A stretch of DNA of 64,000 nucleotides, from positions 105,605 through 169,604 of the forward strand of contig JAFXMZ010000024.1 of assembly GCA_017529925.1 (NCBI GenBank), in the 5' to 3' direction. The translations under genes and the position numbers were made by a program. The notes beneath the pieces were generated by a model. It saw only the letters and a program-made list of their open reading frames with translations. It was not told where the DNA came from and searched no databases. This document shows, piece after piece, positions 59,907-64,000 of the stretch. This stretch comes from Clostridiales bacterium. GTDB lineage: Bacteria > Bacillota > Clostridia > Saccharofermentanales > Saccharofermentanaceae. Position 1 is the stretch's first letter; each line of letters starts with the position of its first letter.

Positions 59907-61859
59907 TCAGCCTGCGAGAACGATCTTGGAGAACTCGTCAGCCTTGAGGGAAGCTCCTCCGACAAGTCCGCCGTTGATATCGGGCTGTGAGAACAGTCCT
60001 GCAGCGGATGTGGACTTAACGGATCCGCCGTACAGGATAGTAGCGGCATCAGCGATCTCGTCATTGTAGAGCTCTCTGATCTGATCCCTGATGAGCTTGC
60101 AGATCTCCTCAGCCTGCTCGTCAGTAGCGACCTCGCCTGTTCCGATAGCCCAGATAGGCTCGTAAGCGATCGTGATCTGGCACATCTTGTCAGCAGGGAT
60201 ATCCTTCAGAGCTGCAACGATCTGACCCTTGATGAAGTCCTTATGAACGTTTGCCTTCCTCTGCTCGAGTGTCTCGCCGCAGCAGATGATGGGCTTAACG
60301 CCGTACTTAAGGAGAGCATGAGCCTTCTTGTTGACTGTCTCGTCTGTCTCTGCGTTGTACTCACGGCGCTCGGAGTGACCGATGATGCAGTATGTAACAC
60401 CCATCTTAGCAAGCCAGAGTGGAGAGATCTCGCCTGTGAAAGCACCCTTCTCCTCGAAGTGGCAGTTCTGTGCAGCGATCTTGATGTTGGAATAAGCAGC
60501 TGCGTCGAGAGCTGCTGCGAGAGCTGTGAAAGGAACGCCGAGTGCGATCTTTGCCTTTGCATCCTTTACGAGAGGCTTGAGCTCCTCGATGAGCTTTGCA
60601 GCATCAGCAGGGATACCGCAGTTCATCTTCCAGTTTCCTGCTGCAAATGTTCTTCCGTTCTCCTTGTCGAGGAGGCAGTCGATACCCGGGAGTACCTTGC
60701 CCTCGATGAACTCGAGAGAAGCGCCGCCGCCTGTGGAGATGTGAGATACCTTGTCAGCGAATCCGAGCTTCTCGATAGCAGCTGCGGAATCACCGCCGCC
60801 GATGATGGAGACAGCATCAGATTCTGCGATAGCTGCTGCAAGAGCCTTCGTTCCTACAGCGAACTTCTCGAACTCGAAAACGCCTGCAGGACCATTCCAG
60901 ATAATTGTCTTTGCATTCTTGATCTCAGCGGAGAACTTCTCGATCGTCTTAGGTCCGATATCGAGTCCCTCCCATCCGTCAGGGATAGCCATCGTGGGAA
61001 CGATCTGGGAATTAGCGTCGTTGGAGAAATCATCTGCAACTACCGTATCCTCGGGAAGGAGGAGCTTGACGCCCTTCTCCTCTGCCTTTGCAAGAAGCTC
61101 CTTGGCAAGGTCTACCTTATCAGCCTCGAAAAGGGAGTTACCGATCGTACCGCCCTGAGCTGCGATGAAAGTATAAGCCATACCGCCGCCGATGATGATC
61201 GTGTCAGCCTTGTCCATGAGGTTCGTGATGACACCGATCTTATCGGAAACCTTAGCTCCGCCGAGGATGGCAACGAAAGGTCTCTGGGGATTGGAAAGAG
61301 CGCCGCCGATGAAATCGATCTCCTTCTGGATGAGATATCCGGAAGCAGAAGGGAGATAGTTTGCAAGTCCTGCTGTTGAAGCGTGAGCCCTGTGAGCAGT
61401 ACCGAAAGCGTCATTTAAATAAAGGTCAGCCATGGAAGCGAGCTCAGCTGCGAACTTGGGATCGTTCTTTGTCTCTTCCTTGTGGAATCTTACGTTCTCG
61501 AGCATGAGGATCTCGCCGTCCTTAAGAGCAGCAGCCTTTGCCTTTGCATCTTCACCGATAACATCGGCTGCAAGGATAACGGGCTTGCCGATGAGCTCTG
61601 CGAGTCTGTCAGCAGCGGGCTTCATCGAGAACTTAGCCTCAGGTCCGTTCTTCGGACGTCCGAGGTGGGAAACGAGGATTACCTTCGCATTATTGTCTAC
61701 GAGATACTTGATCGTAGGGAGAGCTCCCTTGATACGCTTGTCGTCTGTGATCTTTGTGCCTGTCTCCTTGTCGAGAGGTACATTGAAGTCAACTCTTACG
61801 ATGACTCTCTTACCGGCTACGTCAAGATCTTCAACATTCTTCTTAAGATACTGTGCCAT
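59907..61859 (-). CDS. Fused phosphoglycerate kinase-triosephosphate isomerase
   Basis: One frame of 650 residues. Residues 1-396 are a complete PGK ([40 protein letters not shown], and the nucleotide-site GGGDSAAA). Residues about 402-650 are a complete TIM barrel with catalytic Lys in AGNWKMNCG, His in IIGHSERRE, Glu in [11 protein letters not shown], and YGGSVKS. It couples two glycolytic steps in one polypeptide, as in Thermotoga. AGGAG precedes the ATG; TATAAT at 61932-61927 is a likely -10 box. Codon use is strongly biased, consistent with high expression. Confidence 0.95.
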   Translation of the reverse strand: MAQYLKKNVEDLDVAGKRVIVRVDFNVPLDKETGTKITDDKRIKGALPTIKYLVDNNAKVILVSHLGRPKNGPEAKFSMKPAADRLAELIGKPVILAADVIGEDAKAKAAALKDGEILMLENVRFHKEETKNDPKFAAELASMADLYLNDAFGTAHRAHASTAGLANYLPSASGYLIQKEIDFIGGALSNPQRPFVAILGGAKVSDKIGVITNLMDKADTIIIGGGMAYTFIAAQGGTIGNSLFEADKVDLAKELLAKAEEKGVKLLLPEDTVVADDFSNDANSQIVPTMAIPDGWEGLDIGPKTIEKFSAEIKNAKTIIWNGPAGVFEFEKFAVGTKALAAAIAESDAVSIIGGGDSAAAIEKLGFADKVSHISTGGGASLEFIEGKVLPGIDCLLDKENGRTFAAGNWKMNCGIPADAAKLIEELKPLVKDAKAKIALGVPFTALAAALDAAAYSNIKIAAQNCHFEEKGAFTGEISPLWLAKMGVTYCIIGHSERREYNAETDETVNKKAHALLKYGVKPIICCGETLEQRKANVHKDFIKGQIVAALKDIPADKMCQITIAYEPIWAIGTGEVATDEQAEEICKLIRDQIRELYNDEIADAATILYGGSVKSTSAAGLFSQPDINGGLVGGASLKADEFSKIVLAG

Positions 61860-61978
61860 GTTGTCACACTCCTGTTATTTATTTTCACGCGCCCGCGAAA
61901 AGCGGTGCGTCAGCGAACTGTGTAAGATTATATAATGTTTTCCCTGCTAATTAAAGGGGAAATTAGGGGCAGAAAACG

Positions 61979-63316
61979 TCAAAAAGATCTGCCCAGAAGC
62001 TGTACTACGAGTTGCACTTTGTACACTTTCTGACCGTCGACATAGAACCTGAAGAGCTCGCCCTTGCTGTCGTAAATCTCGAAGCATTTTCCGTACTTGG
62101 AAACGAGTCCTCTCATCGTTGCGATCTCGAAGACCTTCCTCTCATTCCTGCTGTACGGAGTCAGATCCTTATTGCGGGCTTCCTTCACCGGCTTGCCCTT
62201 CTTGTAGGGGATGCCGTCCTTAACGTCACAGTCCGTACCCTCGTATATGACTTCAGTAGATGTGATCGTTACCTTGCCCGCACCGGTCTTCGCGAACGTC
62301 AGCGGGTCGTAGACCTTGAAGAGGTCCGCATCGAGTTCCATCCTGAAATCGCCTGCTTTGATCTCCTTTTCGACGAGTTCCTTCTCCCACATCGTCCACT
62401 TATGAAGATCCTCAAATCCCTTATCGTTCTTTGTTACAGGCTCCAGCAGGCCGTTTCTCAGGACCCTGATCCTGTTGCCGCAGTTGACGCACTGAATGAT
62501 GTCTCCTTCGCCCTTGCCTGCCCAGCGCATCTTGAATTCCTTCTCGCACCTCGGGCATACATATGCGATATTCTCCATTCCGGCAGCGAGCTTCCTGCTC
62601 TTGTGAACGGGATTATTCTGCCTGGCGTAATCATTCTCGTCATACTTGATACCGTCGAGGATGAATTCCTGGAGATGCTCCTCGGACAGTTCCTTTGTCC
62701 TCGACGCCGGAAGCTTCCTTACGAACTCGGCAGTGATCTTTCCTTTCCTGATCCCCTTGCCCCATCTGGGCATCGTCAGGTATGCGCCGTGGATATGGGC
62801 TATATATATCGCCGCGCCCGTTTTCTTGGCCATCTTTGCAACACCGTCATCGAAAGTGATGGACGATCCGTCAACTGACCTCGTGGCCTCAGGGAAGATG
62901 AAGAGGACGCCCTTGCGCTTCAACACCTTCATCATGGCCTTGACGGCAACGGTATCAACAACGAACTGCTTCTTGGGGATAGCTCCTCCGAGCTTGAACC
63001 AGTGGCCCCACGGGTTCTTCCTGAATACAAATTCACCCGTGACAAAATTACCCGGGCGGCCGCGCGTCAGTTTGCTTATGACCATGGGGTCGAGATAAGA
63101 CTGATGGTTAGCAAGGACTATGATGGGGCCTTCCTCATTGAGGTAATCCTTATCGGGCTTTACCTTGATCCTCGTAAACAGTGCGATGAGCGTAACGAGT
63201 ATATTCTCACCGACGATATGGTACCAGAAATGACTCGGAACGCATCCGATGTCATATTCGTAATCTTTCTTCTTTGAAGGCTTCTTTTCCCCGGAAGGGA
63301 TCATCTGACCGGCCAT
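61979..63316 (-). CDS. PlsC-type acyltransferase with C-terminal zinc-ribbon extension
   Basis: About 445 residues. The N-terminal half is a lysophosphatidic-acid-acyltransferase domain: the HX4D motif in ANHQSYLDP, GGAIPKKQF, and FPEATRSVDG. It should acylate 1-acyl-glycerol-3-phosphate or a related acceptor. After about residue 250 comes a zinc ribbon (YVCPRCEKEF and CVNCGNRIRV), then about 150 residues of unassigned beta-rich sequence. Such an extension is unusual for PlsC. AGGAG precedes the ATG at 63316; the frame is open to 63397. Confidence 0.83.
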   Translation of the reverse strand: MAGQMIPSGEKKPSKKKDYEYDIGCVPSHFWYHIVGENILVTLIALFTRIKVKPDKDYLNEEGPIIVLANHQSYLDPMVISKLTRGRPGNFVTGEFVFRKNPWGHWFKLGGAIPKKQFVVDTVAVKAMMKVLKRKGVLFIFPEATRSVDGSSITFDDGVAKMAKKTGAAIYIAHIHGAYLTMPRWGKGIRKGKITAEFVRKLPASRTKELSEEHLQEFILDGIKYDENDYARQNNPVHKSRKLAAGMENIAYVCPRCEKEFKMRWAGKGEGDIIQCVNCGNRIRVLRNGLLEPVTKNDKGFEDLHKWTMWEKELVEKEIKAGDFRMELDADLFKVYDPLTFAKTGAGKVTITSTEVIYEGTDCDVKDGIPYKKGKPVKEARNKDLTPYSRNERKVFEIATMRGLVSKYGKCFEIYDSKGELFRFYVDGQKVYKVQLVVQLLGRSF

Positions 63317-63433
63317 TCCCGTTCTCCTATCCTGTTTTTTGAACCACTTGATTATACACCATGAACACAAAGGAAAAAACCTTCTGCGTGTCCTCAAAGG
63401 AGATGCTCTCTTACGGATGATGATCCGACCGCG

Positions 63434-63469
63434 AAAAAGGGGACCGCCCCGCGATGTGAGACAGTCCCC
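63434..63469 (-). terminator. Terminator of the right-edge lipoprotein-family gene
   Basis: GGGGAC/GTCCCC stem (63439-63444 with 63464-63469), with additional inner pairing, followed on the minus strand by TTTTTC. Confidence 0.75.
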
Positions 63470-63496
63470 GTGTTTATCCGCCTGAGTTATCTCTGA

Positions 63497-64000
63497 TCAG
63501 GGCATCGGCAGATCAAGATCGTCGATTATGTCACCGACTATCTTCTCATTATCCTTATTGCCGTCCATTACCCAGTACTGACCGTATGTTCCGTCAACGA
63601 GATAGAATCCGCCGTAGTAGTCGTATACCTGACCTGCGATATCATACTCGCCGTCGAAAGCGATATAGCCCCAGTCATCGCCTCTGTCGTAGATGACCTT
63701 GCCGTCAAAATCACTGGAATCAAGGAGACTTACATAGGAACCGTAGACGGAATCAAATGTCTCCTCGACCTCATCATTATCCATCCACGAGATGATATAG
63801 CTTGTATAGTCACCTGCCATTACGAATGCTTCGCCGTCGTAATCGAGGGATATAACCTCATCCTCGGGGATGCCTGCATCAAGACATGCCTTCTCGACCT
63901 CCTTCATAGAAGATGCGCTGAAAGGAGCTTTTCCGGATGAGCTGGGCTTTGTAGGCTCGTCATCGTCATCGTCGTCATCGTCTTCAACGTCGTCATCATC
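63497..64000 (-). CDS. Small secreted lipoprotein, family member 3 (5' end beyond the window)
   Basis: The frame stays open to the right edge: before an internal ATG at 63907 it reads a run of Asp (DDDDVEDDDDDDDDE), then PTKPSSSGKAPFSASS. The start, and probably a signal peptide, lie outside. The remaining part has KEVEKACLDAGIPEDEVI, WGYIAFDGEYD, YYGGFYLVDGTYGQ and ends DLPMP, the same order as in 51671-52168 and 52601-53110. It differs by the Asp-rich linker. Function unknown. Confidence 0.75.
   Translation of the reverse strand, partial: DDDDVEDDDDDDDDEPTKPSSSGKAPFSASSMKEVEKACLDAGIPEDEVISLDYDGEAFVMAGDYTSYIISWMDNDEVEETFDSVYGSYVSLLDSSDFDGKVIYDRGDDWGYIAFDGEYDIAGQVYDYYGGFYLVDGTYGQYWVMDGNKDNEKIVGDIIDDLDLPMP

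Noticed and set aside
60243..61935. Several long plus-strand frames rich in Ser and Leu
   Set aside because: Antisense to the strongly biased PGK-TPI gene; no domains.

Overview
The window comes from an anaerobic, saccharolytic, Gram-positive Clostridia-type bacterium. Evidence: Firmicutes-style control elements (a T-box, an FMN riboswitch, strong GGAGG ribosome sites), an oxygen-sensitive soluble Hdr/Flx iron-sulfur operon, ECF-type riboflavin uptake, an LTA-synthase-like protein, a PGK-TPI fusion, and beta-glucan degradation genes. The mix resembles rumen or gut Clostridia; genus cannot be fixed from the sequence. No phage, insertion sequence, CRISPR array, rRNA or tRNA was seen.

Layout. 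0-0.7 kb: the 5' end of rpsJ (leftward S10 operon) with its promoter and a long structured leader. 0.66-9.5 kb: one leftward nine-gene operon, hdrB-hdrC-hdrA-mvhD/flxD-flxC-flxB-flxA-frdB-frdA, predicted to build a soluble, flavin-based electron-bifurcating complex linking NAD(P)H, ferredoxin and a fumarate-reductase-type flavoprotein. 9.8-18.8 kb: a beta-glucan and c-di-GMP island with a LacI-like-sensor diguanylate cyclase, a cell-surface GH5 endoglucanase, an iron-sulfur aldo/keto reductase, a GPH sugar symporter, and a single polypeptide joining a GH16 beta-glucanase domain, a LacI-like sugar-binding domain and a GGDEF domain with no signal peptide. 19-29.5 kb: SulP permease, phosphoesterase, an intracellular BMP-domain protein, a GT-C membrane protein, a Na/phosphate cotransporter, a FIST-GGDEF protein and a zinc-binding lipoprotein behind a Fur/Zur-type box.

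29.5-41.5 kb: housekeeping and envelope genes (glmU-pth-mfd, sugar nucleotidyltransferase, VanY-type carboxypeptidase, ribU under a translational FMN riboswitch, LTA-synthase-like sulfatase, esterase, a nuclease-like protein). 41.5-41.8 kb: a tandem array of terminator-like hairpins. 42-46.4 kb: HAD phosphatase, a degenerate GGDEF-EAL protein, maf, an epimerase. 46.5-49.3 kb: a T-box riboswitch controlling an HTH-cupin-acyl-CoA synthetase fusion. 49.3-64 kb: a DUF4130-like gene, a zinc-ribbon membrane-anchored sugar-binding protein, a family of small secreted lipoproteins with one decayed copy, trxB, thioesterase, a DUF4214/NlpC protein, a GH94 phosphorylase, a YugP protease, the PGK-TPI fusion, an acyltransferase with a zinc ribbon, and a lipoprotein-family gene cut by the right edge.

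How it fits together: surface endoglucanase, symporter and intracellular GH94 phosphorylase form a plausible beta-glucan route into glycolysis (PGK-TPI). Sugar status could be reported through c-di-GMP by cytoplasmic LacI-like sensors. Reducing equivalents could be balanced by the Hdr-Flx-Frd complex. The T-box suggests that acid scavenging by the acyl-CoA synthetase is matched to an amino acid supply.
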